A stretch of 64,000 nt of DNA from Ruminococcus champanellensis 18P13 = JCM 17042 (lineage in GTDB: Bacteria; Bacillota; Clostridia; Oscillospirales; Ruminococcaceae), in the NCBI RefSeq assembly GCF_000210095.1, contig NC_021039.1:522216-586215 (forward strand). The letters are read 5' to 3'. Under the pieces are notes generated by a model, which was not told the DNA's origin, searched no databases, and worked only from the letters and a program-made list of their open reading frames with translations. The position numbers and the translations under genes are program-made. Each line of letters starts with the position of its first letter. Positions within the stretch are counted from its first letter, which is position 1. Shown one piece after another: positions 26,063 to 33,189 of the stretch.

Positions 26063-28153
26063 ATGAAATCCAATAAAAAGATTACAGCCAAAACCGTTTC
26101 CCTGACCCTGTGCGCCGCCATGGCGTGCAGCTGCATCGGCATGCTGGCGTATGCCGCCGGGGAAAAGAGCGGAGAATCCCAACTGACCGCCGCTGTCACC
26201 CAGACGGTGGATACACAAAAGACATCCGACACCAGCAAGACCGCCTCCAAGGACGAGACCGTGTATGTGATCGCCGGGGCGGACGGCAGTGCCAAGAAGA
26301 TCATCGTCAGCGACTGGATCAAGAATACAGCCGGCAGCAGCTCCCTGGACGACAGCACAGAGCTGAAGGATGTGACCAACGTCAAGGGGGAGCAGGGCTA
26401 CACCATGAACGGGGACAATGCCCGGATCTGGGATGCAGCCGGCGGTGATATCTACTACCAGGGCAGCATTGAAAAGGATCTGCCGGTATCCCTCAAGGTC
26501 AGCTATCAGCTGGACGGCAACCCCATTTCCGCAGAGGATCTTGCAGGAAAGAGCGGCAAGGTCACCATCCGGTTCGACTACAAGAACAACCAGTATGAAA
26601 CCGTGAAGATCGACGGCAAGGACGAGAAGATCTATGTGCCCTTTGTGATGCTGACCGGTATGATCGTGGACAACGACAACTTCCGGAACGTGGAGGTATC
26701 CAACGGCAAGCTCATCAATGACGGGGATCACACCGTGATTGCAGGCATCGCTCTGCCGGGCATGCAGGACAGCCTGCAGCTGGACAAGGACACGCTGACC
26801 ATTCCGGATTATGTGGAGATCACCGCAGATGTAACGGATTTCTCCCTGGCAACTACCATGACCGTTGCAAGCAATGAAGTATTCAACAACATTGACACCT
26901 CCGGTCTGGATCAGTACGACGATCTGACGGATGCGATGGACGATCTGACCAGCGCCATGAAGCAGCTGCTGGACGGTTCCTCCCAGCTGTATGACGGTCT
27001 GTCCACCCTGTTGAGCAAGTCCGACACCCTCATTACGGGCATTGACCGGCTGGCAACCGGCGCCAAGGAGCTTGCCTCCGGTGCATCCCAGCTGGAAAGC
27101 GGCGCAAAGGATCTGAACAGCGGCGCATCTCAGCTGGCGGACGGACTGGATACCCTCAGCGGCAACAGCGCAACCCTGAACGGCGGCGCAAAGCAGGTGT
27201 TTGACACCCTGCTGTCCACAGCGGATACCCAGATTGCAGCCGCAGGCTTACAGGCAGATAAGCTCACCGTCAGCAACTATCAGACCGTGCTGAACAAGGT
27301 CATCGCTTCCCTGGACAGCGATGCGGTACAGAAGCTGGCATACAACACCGCCCTCAAGCAGGTGACCGCAGCGGTCAACGCCAAGGAGCCGGAGATCCGC
27401 ACCGGAGTCACCGCAGCGGTACAGAGCAAGGTGCTGGAGGGCGTACTGGCAGCAGCCGGTCAGAGCATGACCGCAGAGCAGTATCAGCAGGCGGTAGAGG
27501 CTGGAGTGGTACCGGAAGCCATGCAGCAGCAGGTCGCTGCGGCTGTCAATGCCCAGATGCAGACGGAGGCTGTCCAGAGCCAGATCAACCAGAATGTTGA
27601 AGCACAGAAGCAGAAGCTCATTGACCAGAATATGCAGTCCGATGAGGTTACCGGCAAGATTCAGCAGGCAGTGGCAAGCGCAAAGCAGGGCAAGGCACAG
27701 CTGCAAAACCTGCTGGAGCAGCTGAACAGCTACAACACCTTCTACCAGGGTGTGCTCCAGTACACCGGCGGTGTGGATACCGCAGCCCAGGGCGCTGCAG
27801 AGCTGGAATCCGGCAGCAGTAAGCTGAGCGCCGGTGCAACCACCCTCAGCAAGGGCGCAGATGCGCTCAAGTCCGGCATCGGGGAATTGCAGACCGGTGC
27901 GGATGCGCTGGTGGATGGGGTATCCCAGTTGAAGGATGGTTCCATGCAGCTGTCCGACGGTCTGAAGGAATTTGACGAAAGCGGCGTGCAGAAGCTGGTG
28001 GATGCTGTGGACGGAGATCTGAACGGGATCATCACCCGGTTCAAGGCAATGCTCGATGTGTCCGTAGATTACCGCTCCTTCGGCGGCATCAGCGAGGACA
28101 TGGAGGGCTCCGTTAAGTTCATCTATAAGACCGATGAAATTTCCAAAGATTGA
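26063..28153 (+). CDS. Exported heptad-repeat protein (YhgE/Pip-like periplasmic region)
   Basis: 696 residues. A signal peptide (about 1-35, ending near YAAGE) is followed by a beta-rich region, then long stretches of the XXXLXXG heptad (for example LATGAKELASGASQLESGAK around 330-350 and again around 575-640), separated by a glutamine/alanine-rich coiled coil (about 400-560). Such heptads occur in the extracellular part of YhgE/Pip proteins, where they sit between membrane helices of the same chain. Here there is no C-terminal membrane domain, and the permease is the separate MMPL protein upstream. It may form a tube or spacer spanning the wall; that is inference. Confidence 0.75.
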   Translation: MKSNKKITAKTVSLTLCAAMACSCIGMLAYAAGEKSGESQLTAAVTQTVDTQKTSDTSKTASKDETVYVIAGADGSAKKIIVSDWIKNTAGSSSLDDSTELKDVTNVKGEQGYTMNGDNARIWDAAGGDIYYQGSIEKDLPVSLKVSYQLDGNPISAEDLAGKSGKVTIRFDYKNNQYETVKIDGKDEKIYVPFVMLTGMIVDNDNFRNVEVSNGKLINDGDHTVIAGIALPGMQDSLQLDKDTLTIPDYVEITADVTDFSLATTMTVASNEVFNNIDTSGLDQYDDLTDAMDDLTSAMKQLLDGSSQLYDGLSTLLSKSDTLITGIDRLATGAKELASGASQLESGAKDLNSGASQLADGLDTLSGNSATLNGGAKQVFDTLLSTADTQIAAAGLQADKLTVSNYQTVLNKVIASLDSDAVQKLAYNTALKQVTAAVNAKEPEIRTGVTAAVQSKVLEGVLAAAGQSMTAEQYQQAVEAGVVPEAMQQQVAAAVNAQMQTEAVQSQINQNVEAQKQKLIDQNMQSDEVTGKIQQAVASAKQGKAQLQNLLEQLNSYNTFYQGVLQYTGGVDTAAQGAAELESGSSKLSAGATTLSKGADALKSGIGELQTGADALVDGVSQLKDGSMQLSDGLKEFDESGVQKLVDAVDGDLNGIITRFKAMLDVSVDYRSFGGISEDMEGSVKFIYKTDEISKD

Positions 28154-28166
28154 TTCCTCCTTTGCG

Positions 28167-28204
28167 GGCGCCCCACTGCCGGATCTGGCAGCGGGGCGCC
28201 TTTT
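28167..28204 (+). terminator. Rho-independent terminator of the MMPL operon
   Basis: A long GC stem (GGCGCCCCACTGCC/GGCAGCGGGGCGCC) followed by TTTTG. Confidence 0.85.
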
Positions 28205-28207
28205 GCT

Positions 28208-28236
28208 GCATATTCTCTCCCGTGAACGCATATATA
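28208..28236 (+). promoter_or_regulatory. Candidate sigma-E promoter of yabPQ
   Basis: GCATATT (28208-28214), 14-nt spacer, CATATATA (from 28229). Spacing and -35 fit sigma-E. The Bacillus yabP promoter is known to be sigma-E dependent. Confidence 0.6.
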
Positions 28237-28283
28237 TGCTACAGAACCGGAGATCCGGAGGATGAGAGAAAGGGAGCGATGCT

Positions 28284-28565
28284 ATGAAGGAAGCCGCCGT
28301 TACGGGAACCAATCACAACGCCATACTGGAAAACCGCAAAAATCTGCTGCTGACCGGGGTCACGGATGTGGAAAGCTTTGACGAGCGTACCGTCAGCCTG
28401 TATACCCAGCTGGGGGAGCTGACCGTCCAGGGCAGACAGCTGCATGTAAACGGCATGAACCTGGAGACCGGGGAGGTCACCATTGAGGGGGATGTGTGGG
28501 CGCTTTGCTACGGAGAACGGGACAAGCGGGGGCCACTGAGCCTGCTGGGAAAGCTGTTCCGGTGA
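28284..28565 (+). CDS. yabP: Spore cortex/coat protein YabP
   Basis: 93 residues with AAAGGGAG upstream of the ATG. The sequence ENRKNLLLTGVTDVESFDERTVSLYTQLGELTVQGRQLHV... is a clear YabP match (YabP/YqfC family). In Bacillus it is a mother-cell sporulation protein needed for proper cortex formation. It is the first gene of yabP-yabQ-divIC-yabR, the same order as in Bacillus. A mother-cell type promoter stands upstream. Confidence 0.9.
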   Translation: MKEAAVTGTNHNAILENRKNLLLTGVTDVESFDERTVSLYTQLGELTVQGRQLHVNGMNLETGEVTIEGDVWALCYGERDKRGPLSLLGKLFR

Positions 28566-28569
28566 GCCT

Positions 28570-29013
28570 ATGGGGCTGGAGAGCTTTTTCACCGCCAGTG
28601 AACAGGGGCGGCTGTTCTGGTATTCCTGTCTGTTCGGCATCCCCATCGGCATAGGCTTTGACCTGTTCCGGATTCTCCGGGCGGTGCTGCCCCATAACCG
28701 GGTGCTGGTGGCGCTGGAGGATCTGCTGTTCTGCATGCTCTACGCTTTGTTCGTGTCCGCCTTTTCCTTCGGCTTTGCCCGGGGGCATCTGCGGTGGTAT
28801 TTCCCGGTGGGGAATCTGCTGGGCTTTACGGTGTATTACCTGACTGCCGGCAGGGTGGTCATGGGAGTGATCCACCGGATTCTGGGGATCCTGCGGCGGA
28901 TCCTACGGGTGCTACTGCTGCCCTTTGTCAAGGGGTATGCACTGATCCGTGAAAAAACCATCCCGGTTTTTGTGGGAACTCTCCAAAAATCGAAAAAGGC
29001 AGAAAAAAAGTGA
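28570..29013 (+). CDS. yabQ: Spore membrane protein YabQ
   Basis: 147 residues starting 4 nt after yabP. Three to four hydrophobic helices are followed by a basic C-terminal tail (RRILRVLLLP ... KKAEKK). The membrane part FYSCLFGIPIGIGFDLFRILR-type pattern is that of YabQ, which sits in the outer forespore membrane and is needed for cortex synthesis in Bacillus. It shares the yabP transcript; divIC downstream has its own sigma-A promoter. Confidence 0.88.
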   Translation: MGLESFFTASEQGRLFWYSCLFGIPIGIGFDLFRILRAVLPHNRVLVALEDLLFCMLYALFVSAFSFGFARGHLRWYFPVGNLLGFTVYYLTAGRVVMGVIHRILGILRRILRVLLLPFVKGYALIREKTIPVFVGTLQKSKKAEKK

Positions 29014-29021
29014 AAAAACAC

Positions 29022-29051
29022 TTGATTGCAGGGAATGGAATGTTGTATAAT
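29022..29051 (+). promoter_or_regulatory. Sigma-A promoter of divIC
   Basis: TTGATT (29022-29027), 18-nt spacer, TATAAT (29046-29051). It lets divIC be made during growth, apart from the sporulation transcript. Confidence 0.75.
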
Positions 29052-29129
29052 GAATAAGATAGAAAACCGTGCGCCGAATCCGGAAGATACGGGACGAACA
29101 AAGAAAGAACATAAGGAAAGTGAGAAGCC

Positions 29130-29441
29130 GTGAAAAAGCATAAACTGAATCATGAGAAAACACCCAAGGGGGTCTTATCCTCCCTGGTGCTGCGGCTGGG
29201 CGTGTTTGCAGTCATAATCGTCTGCATTGCAATGATCATCTCCAACCAGTCCACCCTGGCAGAAAAGCAGCAGGAGCTTGCCGAGATCCAGGCGAAAAAG
29301 GCAATGCTGCAGGCAGAGAATGTCCGGCTGTCCAGAGAACTGGAAAGCGATGAGTACAGTTACATGGAGAACTATGCGCTCAATTACCTGAATTATGCAT
29401 ACCCTAATGAGCGCAGATTCTATGATACATCCAGAAATTAG
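29130..29441 (+). CDS. divIC: Septum formation protein DivIC (FtsB-like)
   Basis: 103 residues from a GTG with AAGGAAAG upstream. A short basic cytoplasmic start, one transmembrane helix (about 17-40) and a heptad coiled coil (EKQQELAEIQAKKAMLQAENVRLSREL, about 45-70) are followed by a small conserved tail with the MENYALNYLNYAYPNE pattern. It forms the divisome subcomplex with FtsL and DivIB/FtsQ. Identity is supported by synteny with yabPQ and yabR. Confidence 0.85.
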   Translation: MKKHKLNHEKTPKGVLSSLVLRLGVFAVIIVCIAMIISNQSTLAEKQQELAEIQAKKAMLQAENVRLSRELESDEYSYMENYALNYLNYAYPNERRFYDTSRN

Positions 29442-29457
29442 GAGGAACGCAAAGTCA

Positions 29458-29928
29458 ATGCAGGTAGAAATCGGTCAAGTGTATGAAGGCGTAGTCAAGG
29501 GCATCACACCCTACGGCGCATTTGTGGATCTGGCGGACGGGGTGACCGGAATGGTGCATATTTCCGAAGTTGCCAACGTGTACGTCAGCAATATCAGAGA
29601 CCATCTGACAGAGAACCAGACCGTGAAGGTCAAGGTGCTGAGCATCAACGAAGCCGGAAAGATCAGTCTTTCCATCAAGAAGGCATGTCCGCCTCCCCAG
29701 CGGGAACAGCGGAAACCCCGGGATGGTGCGTCCCGTCCTCAGAACGGCGGCCGCCCCAGACAGGACAGGGGTCGTCCCAATGTGTGGGAACCCAAGAAGC
29801 AGCCCCCTATTACGGAGTTGTCCTTTGAGGATATGATGGCACGGTTCAAGCAGAGCAGCGAGGAAAAGATCTGTGATCTCAAGCGTGGATCCGACCGGAA
29901 GAACGGCTCCCGCAGCAGAGGAAAATAA
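29458..29928 (+). CDS. S1-domain RNA-binding protein (YabR-like)
   Basis: 156 residues starting MQVEIGQVYEGVVKGITPYGAFVDL. One S1 domain fills residues 1-75 (GMVHISEVANVYVSNIRDHL, VKVKVLSINEAGKISLSIKKA), as in polynucleotide phosphorylase and ribosomal S1. The rest is basic, arginine- and glycine-rich and probably disordered, with a short acidic helix (ELSFEDMMARFKQS) near the end. This matches Bacillus YabR, the usual gene after divIC. The GGAGG upstream is 12 nt from the ATG, longer than usual. It probably binds structured RNA or the ribosome. Confidence 0.85.
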   Translation: MQVEIGQVYEGVVKGITPYGAFVDLADGVTGMVHISEVANVYVSNIRDHLTENQTVKVKVLSINEAGKISLSIKKACPPPQREQRKPRDGASRPQNGGRPRQDRGRPNVWEPKKQPPITELSFEDMMARFKQSSEEKICDLKRGSDRKNGSRSRGK

Positions 29929-29930
29929 GC

Positions 29931-29968
29931 AGAAAGGGAAAGCATACGCCGCTTTCCCTTTTCTTTTT
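29931..29968 (+). terminator. Rho-independent terminator after yabR
   Basis: AGAAAGGGAAAGC pairs with GCTTTCCCTTTTCT, followed by TTTTT. Confidence 0.85.
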
Positions 29969-30052
29969 CGCTTATTTGGACAATCCGGATTTCCCGTTTT
30001 TTGTGGAAATGCTGAATTTCCCACTTGAATCGACGGATTCCGACAGTTCCCC

Positions 30053-30081
30053 TTGCATCCGGGCAAAATTCGTGTTATAAT
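30053..30081 (+). promoter_or_regulatory. Sigma-A promoter of the SPFH operon
   Basis: TTGCAT (30053-30058), 17-nt spacer, TATAAT (30076-30081). Confidence 0.75.
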
Positions 30082-30140
30082 GCTATACAGTAATATTTTG
30101 CGTAATTATATCATCTGATTTGATCAAAAGGAGTGATCCT

Positions 30141-31292
30141 ATGGCAATCCTTGACGTAATCAAGTTTGGCGGACTTGCGTCCCGTGACTGGCTGGTGTAT
30201 AAGCATCCCAAGGACAGCATTACCCTGGGCTCCCAACTGATCGTGGGAGAGGGTCAGGTAGCGATTTTCGTAAAGGGCGGCGCCGTTTGCGATGTATTTA
30301 CCCCGGGCACCTATACCCTCAGCACCAACAACCTGCCGCTGCTGCAGGGCATCATCAACCTTCCATTTGGTGGCAAAACTCCCTTCTCTGCGGAGATCTA
30401 CTACATAAATACCGTGACCAAGCTGGATCTTGCATGGGGCACCTCTGACCCCATCCAGTTGATTGACCCGAAGTACCATGTCCGGCTCCGGATCCGTGCC
30501 TTCGGGCAGGTGGGAATGAAGATCGCCGATTATGCCGGCTTCCTGCGGGAGCTGATCGGTTCCCTCAACGCCTCCGATGTGGTGCGGTACACCAAGGTAC
30601 TGGATTTCTACAAGGGCATCCTGGTCACCAAGGTCAAGTCCATCATTGCGGACATCATCATCCACGACCAGATCTCCGCTCTGGAGATCGCTGCCCAACT
30701 GGATGGCATTTCTCAGCGTACTCAGCAGATTCTGACGCCGGAGTTCGGCAAGTTCGGCATGCAGCTGATCAACTTCTTCGTGAAGTCCATCAACTTCCCG
30801 GAGGAGGATTTCGAGACCATCAACAAGATCCTGGAGGATAAGGCGGCGTTCGACATTATGGGCGATTCCCGCTACGCCACCAAGCGCTCCTTTGACGTAT
30901 ACGAAGGGGCTGCCACCAACCAGAACGGGGTTGCCGGTGCGTTTGCAGCCGGGGGCATTGGACTTGGTGCCGGTGCAGCCATTGCCGGAAACGTGCAGCC
31001 TGCGGCTTCCGTGATGCAGGCGCCTGCCCCGGAGGCAGCCTACTGTCCTGCATGCCACGCAGCCAACAAGCAGGGTGCGAAATTCTGCAATAGCTGCGGC
31101 GCATCCATGACACCGCCGGAGCCAAAGCCCGCAGGAAAGACCTGCCCCGGATGCGGTGCAGCCGTGCCGGATGGCTCCAAGTTCTGTACCGAATGCGGCA
31201 TGTCCCTGCAGCCGCCGGTCTGTGCCTGCGGCGCAACCCTGGAGCCAGGCTCCAAGTTCTGCAACCAGTGCGGCAGAAAGGTGGGTGAGTGA
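30141..31292 (+). CDS. SPFH-domain protein with C-terminal zinc ribbons (YdjI/virion-core type)
   Basis: 383 residues starting MAILDVIKFGG, with AAAAGGAG 9 nt upstream. Residues 1-260 form an SPFH/band-7-like domain (LVGEGQVAIFVKGGAVCDVFTPGTYTL pattern near 35-70). A glycine/alanine-rich linker (about 260-295) leads to three double-cysteine zinc ribbons (CPACHAANKQGAKFCNSCG, CPGCGAAVPDGSKFCTECG, CACGATLEPGSKFCNQCG). The Bacillus homologue YdjI recruits membrane-stress proteins under envelope disturbance; a similar scaffold role is inferred. It begins an operon of three genes with a small membrane protein and a TM2 protein. Confidence 0.85.
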   Translation: MAILDVIKFGGLASRDWLVYKHPKDSITLGSQLIVGEGQVAIFVKGGAVCDVFTPGTYTLSTNNLPLLQGIINLPFGGKTPFSAEIYYINTVTKLDLAWGTSDPIQLIDPKYHVRLRIRAFGQVGMKIADYAGFLRELIGSLNASDVVRYTKVLDFYKGILVTKVKSIIADIIIHDQISALEIAAQLDGISQRTQQILTPEFGKFGMQLINFFVKSINFPEEDFETINKILEDKAAFDIMGDSRYATKRSFDVYEGAATNQNGVAGAFAAGGIGLGAGAAIAGNVQPAASVMQAPAPEAAYCPACHAANKQGAKFCNSCGASMTPPEPKPAGKTCPGCGAAVPDGSKFCTECGMSLQPPVCACGATLEPGSKFCNQCGRKVGE

Positions 31293-31294
31293 AC

Positions 31295-31687
31295 ATGAAA
31301 AAAGCAAGTCCTCTGGTACTGATCGCTTCTCTGTTCCTTTCCGTATTCTTCGTGGGCATTATGCTCTTTGTGCTGCTGGAGGTTCTGAAGGTGGGGGATT
31401 ACCACGCCTTTCCCCAGATCATCACCTTTGCAGGCATCAATCTCGCCATCTTTGCGTTGGTGATCGGCGGCGGCAAATTCCTGGCAAACGCCATGGGTAC
31501 CGCCCCCTATGCTTCTGTCTGTGGGGTCACTGTGATCTACACCCTGATCCAGTTCACCCATCTGGGCTTCTGCTTCAAGACGGATGCCACCGCAGGGTAC
31601 ACCCTGTTTCACTTGTTGCTGCTGTTTGTGTATTGTGCAATTGTAATTCCGATCGGAGTTATGGGCATAAACAATAAAAAAGACTAA
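31295..31687 (+). CDS. Small four-helix membrane protein, unknown function
   Basis: 130 residues starting MKKASPLVLIASLFLS, 2 nt after the stop of the SPFH gene. Four hydrophobic helices, at about 5-28, 38-60, 70-90 and 100-125, take up nearly the whole chain. I do not recognise a named family. Tight linkage to the SPFH and TM2 genes suggests that the three act together at the membrane. Confidence 0.7.
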   Translation: MKKASPLVLIASLFLSVFFVGIMLFVLLEVLKVGDYHAFPQIITFAGINLAIFALVIGGGKFLANAMGTAPYASVCGVTVIYTLIQFTHLGFCFKTDATAGYTLFHLLLLFVYCAIVIPIGVMGINNKKD

Positions 31688-31707
31688 CTTATAGGAGGAA
31701 ATTTATT

Positions 31708-32130
31708 ATGGCAGAAAATCTTTGTCCCCAGTGCGGCGCTCCGCTGGCACCTGGCGCAACAGAATGTAAATATTGCGGCGAGGCAGTAGCCCCTGCGCAG
31801 GTGCAGCCCCAGCCTCAGCCCCAGTACCAGCAGCAGGGCGCATACGGTCAGCCCGGTCAGCCGGTACAGGTCTTTGTACAGACCGGCGACAATGACGGCA
31901 TCGATCCCAGCTGGCCGGTAAAGAGCAAGATCACCGCCGGCCTCCTGGCGATCCTGCTGGGCGGTCTTGGCATTCACAAGTTCTATCTGGGCAAAACCGG
32001 TATGGGTATTCTGTATCTGCTGCTTTGCTGGACTTACATTCCCGGCATCGTTGGTCTGGTAGAGGGTATCATGTATCTGTGCTCCAATGACCACAACTTC
32101 CAGGTGAAGAACCATGTAAGATTGCAGTAA
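31708..32130 (+). CDS. Zinc-ribbon TM2-domain protein
   Basis: 140 residues with AGGAGGAAATT before the ATG. An N-terminal zinc ribbon (CPQCGAPLAPGATECKYCG) is followed by a proline/glutamine-rich linker (about 30-60) and a TM2 domain of two helices (KSKITAGLLAILLGGLGIHKFYLGKTGMG ... GIVGLVEGIMYL) with the family's GIHKFYLG turn. TM2 proteins are common but mostly uncharacterised. Last gene of the SPFH operon; two terminators follow. Confidence 0.85.
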   Translation: MAENLCPQCGAPLAPGATECKYCGEAVAPAQVQPQPQPQYQQQGAYGQPGQPVQVFVQTGDNDGIDPSWPVKSKITAGLLAILLGGLGIHKFYLGKTGMGILYLLLCWTYIPGIVGLVEGIMYLCSNDHNFQVKNHVRLQ

Positions 32131-32137
32131 TGCAAAA

Positions 32138-32169
32138 CCCCCGCTCCGGCATGGAACGGGGGATTTTTT
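32138..32169 (+). terminator. Terminator of the SPFH-TM2 operon
   Basis: CCCCCGCTCC and GGAACGGGGG form the stem, followed by ATTTTTT. Confidence 0.85.
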
Positions 32170-32201
32170 GACCCATCCGCATAGCGGGTGGGTCTTTTTT
32201 T
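32170..32201 (+). terminator. Second terminator hairpin
   Basis: GACCCATCCGC pairs with GCGGGTGGGTC, followed by seven T. It stands directly behind the first terminator. Confidence 0.75.
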
Positions 32202-32290
32202 ATGCTCTGACCGGTTCGGATGCATGCATCTGCTTTGGGACTTGCAGCTTTCTTCAGTCAGTCTGATTTTGAGGGCGGAATCGGACTGAT
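32201..32290 (-). pseudogene. Decayed 3' end of an AgrC-like sensor kinase gene
   Basis: The minus-strand translation gives LKIRLTEESCKSQSR followed by CMHPNRSEH. This lines up with the C-terminus of the kinase at 35717-37045 (LRMENSCKPQSD and LHASATVRA), with the intervening catalytic part deleted. At DNA level GCTCTGACCG and CGGATGCATGCA are shared with 35720-35743, and GCTTTGGG-CTTGCAGCT with 35901-35920. No full gene remains. It marks the left edge of the zinc-ribbon island. Confidence 0.65.
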
Positions 32291-32302
32291 TTTCTTGAAA
32301 AG

Positions 32303-32335
32303 TGTACATTTTGCGCAGATTCATGTACATTTTGC
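32303..32335 (+). promoter_or_regulatory. Tandem LytTR-type binding site
   Basis: TGTACATTTTGC occurs at 32303-32314 and again at 32324-32335, exactly 21 bp (two helical turns) apart and 8 bp before the -35. LytTR regulators bind such paired direct repeats; the core TACATTTTG matches 7 of 9 positions of the published LytTR pattern as I know it. A LytTR regulator is encoded at 37099-37818. Confidence 0.6.
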
Positions 32336-32343
32336 AGAATGGA

Positions 32344-32372
32344 TTGACTTCATTCTGCTTTTTTTATAGGAT
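32344..32372 (+). promoter_or_regulatory. Promoter of the zinc-ribbon/lipoprotein operon
   Basis: TTGACT (32344-32349), 17-nt spacer, TAGGAT (32367-32372). The poor -10 fits an activator-dependent promoter. Confidence 0.5.
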
Positions 32373-32420
32373 GATGAAAAGGGAAGTCTGCGCATTCCCA
32401 AAACAAGGAGGAAGATTGAT

Positions 32421-33158
32421 ATGTTCTGTAAACGATGTGGAAATGAGAATCCGGAGGATGCAGTTTACTGCATCAAATGCGGCTACAACATGTGGGATAA
32501 AAGCAAGCAGAAGCCGCCGGTGCCCAATCCATCAACCGAGTCTGTGTCCGCCCATGTATCTGTGCCCAGGCACGAACACACACACAAACCGGCATCGGTT
32601 CCTGCTCCATCGCTGGCACGGCGTGTGTACCCGCCCAAGCTGATCGTCGCCTTGGTTCTGATTGGGGTGGCGCTGTTGGGAATGCTGCTGCCTTGGTTTA
32701 GTTATGGTGACGAGGGTGGTGATTATGGACGTAAACGGGAGATGGGCAAGGTCAGTGGTCTCCAGTATGAATCGATCTTTTTAGGCACAATAGGGGGCGA
32801 ATCCAATCCTATTACGGATAAAATGGAGAAGTACGGTAAGAAGGACATGGAATTAAAAAATAATCTGGAATTACTAGGAATCACTTCAATTGTCGCCACC
32901 ATTGCTTTGGGCGCAGGATTGTTTCTGGGCTTTATTTGCAGGAAGAAAGTTTGGATTCCTGTCGGGGTGGCTTGCATTTCGTTTTGGATCATATTTTCCA
33001 TATTGGATACGTTGGATGAAAACTCGCCATATCAAGGCTATATTAGTTTGTACATTGAAGCCAATGGGTGGGTTGCTGTTTGTTGGCTGGCGTCTTTTGC
33101 TGGTTTCATTCTCAGCCTGATGAGCGATAGCGAGCAAAAAAAGAATCAGAGTGCGTAA
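32421..33158 (+). CDS. Zinc-ribbon membrane protein, paralogue 1
   Basis: 245 residues with AAGGAGGAAG before the ATG. The N-terminus is a zinc ribbon (MFCKRCGNENPEDAVYCIKCGYNM), followed by a polar linker and membrane helices at about 72-92, 150-172, 178-198 and 212-235, with a charged extracytoplasmic loop between the first two. The zinc ribbon and gene layout match the product of 34670-35389 (MFCMRCGNENPDDAVFCRKCGY), so the two are paralogues. No named family beyond the zinc ribbon. It probably leads the operon that contains the NPCBM lipoprotein and is placed under the LytTR-type site. Confidence 0.75.
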   Translation: MFCKRCGNENPEDAVYCIKCGYNMWDKSKQKPPVPNPSTESVSAHVSVPRHEHTHKPASVPAPSLARRVYPPKLIVALVLIGVALLGMLLPWFSYGDEGGDYGRKREMGKVSGLQYESIFLGTIGGESNPITDKMEKYGKKDMELKNNLELLGITSIVATIALGAGLFLGFICRKKVWIPVGVACISFWIIFSILDTLDENSPYQGYISLYIEANGWVAVCWLASFAGFILSLMSDSEQKKNQSA

Positions 33159-33189
33159 TGCACACTTTTACACAGAAAGGATGAATGTT

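Noticed and set aside
24626..26731. A 701-codon open frame antisense to the MMPL gene
   Set aside because: Histidine/aspartate/glycine-rich shadow of membrane-protein codons; no motif and no promoter.
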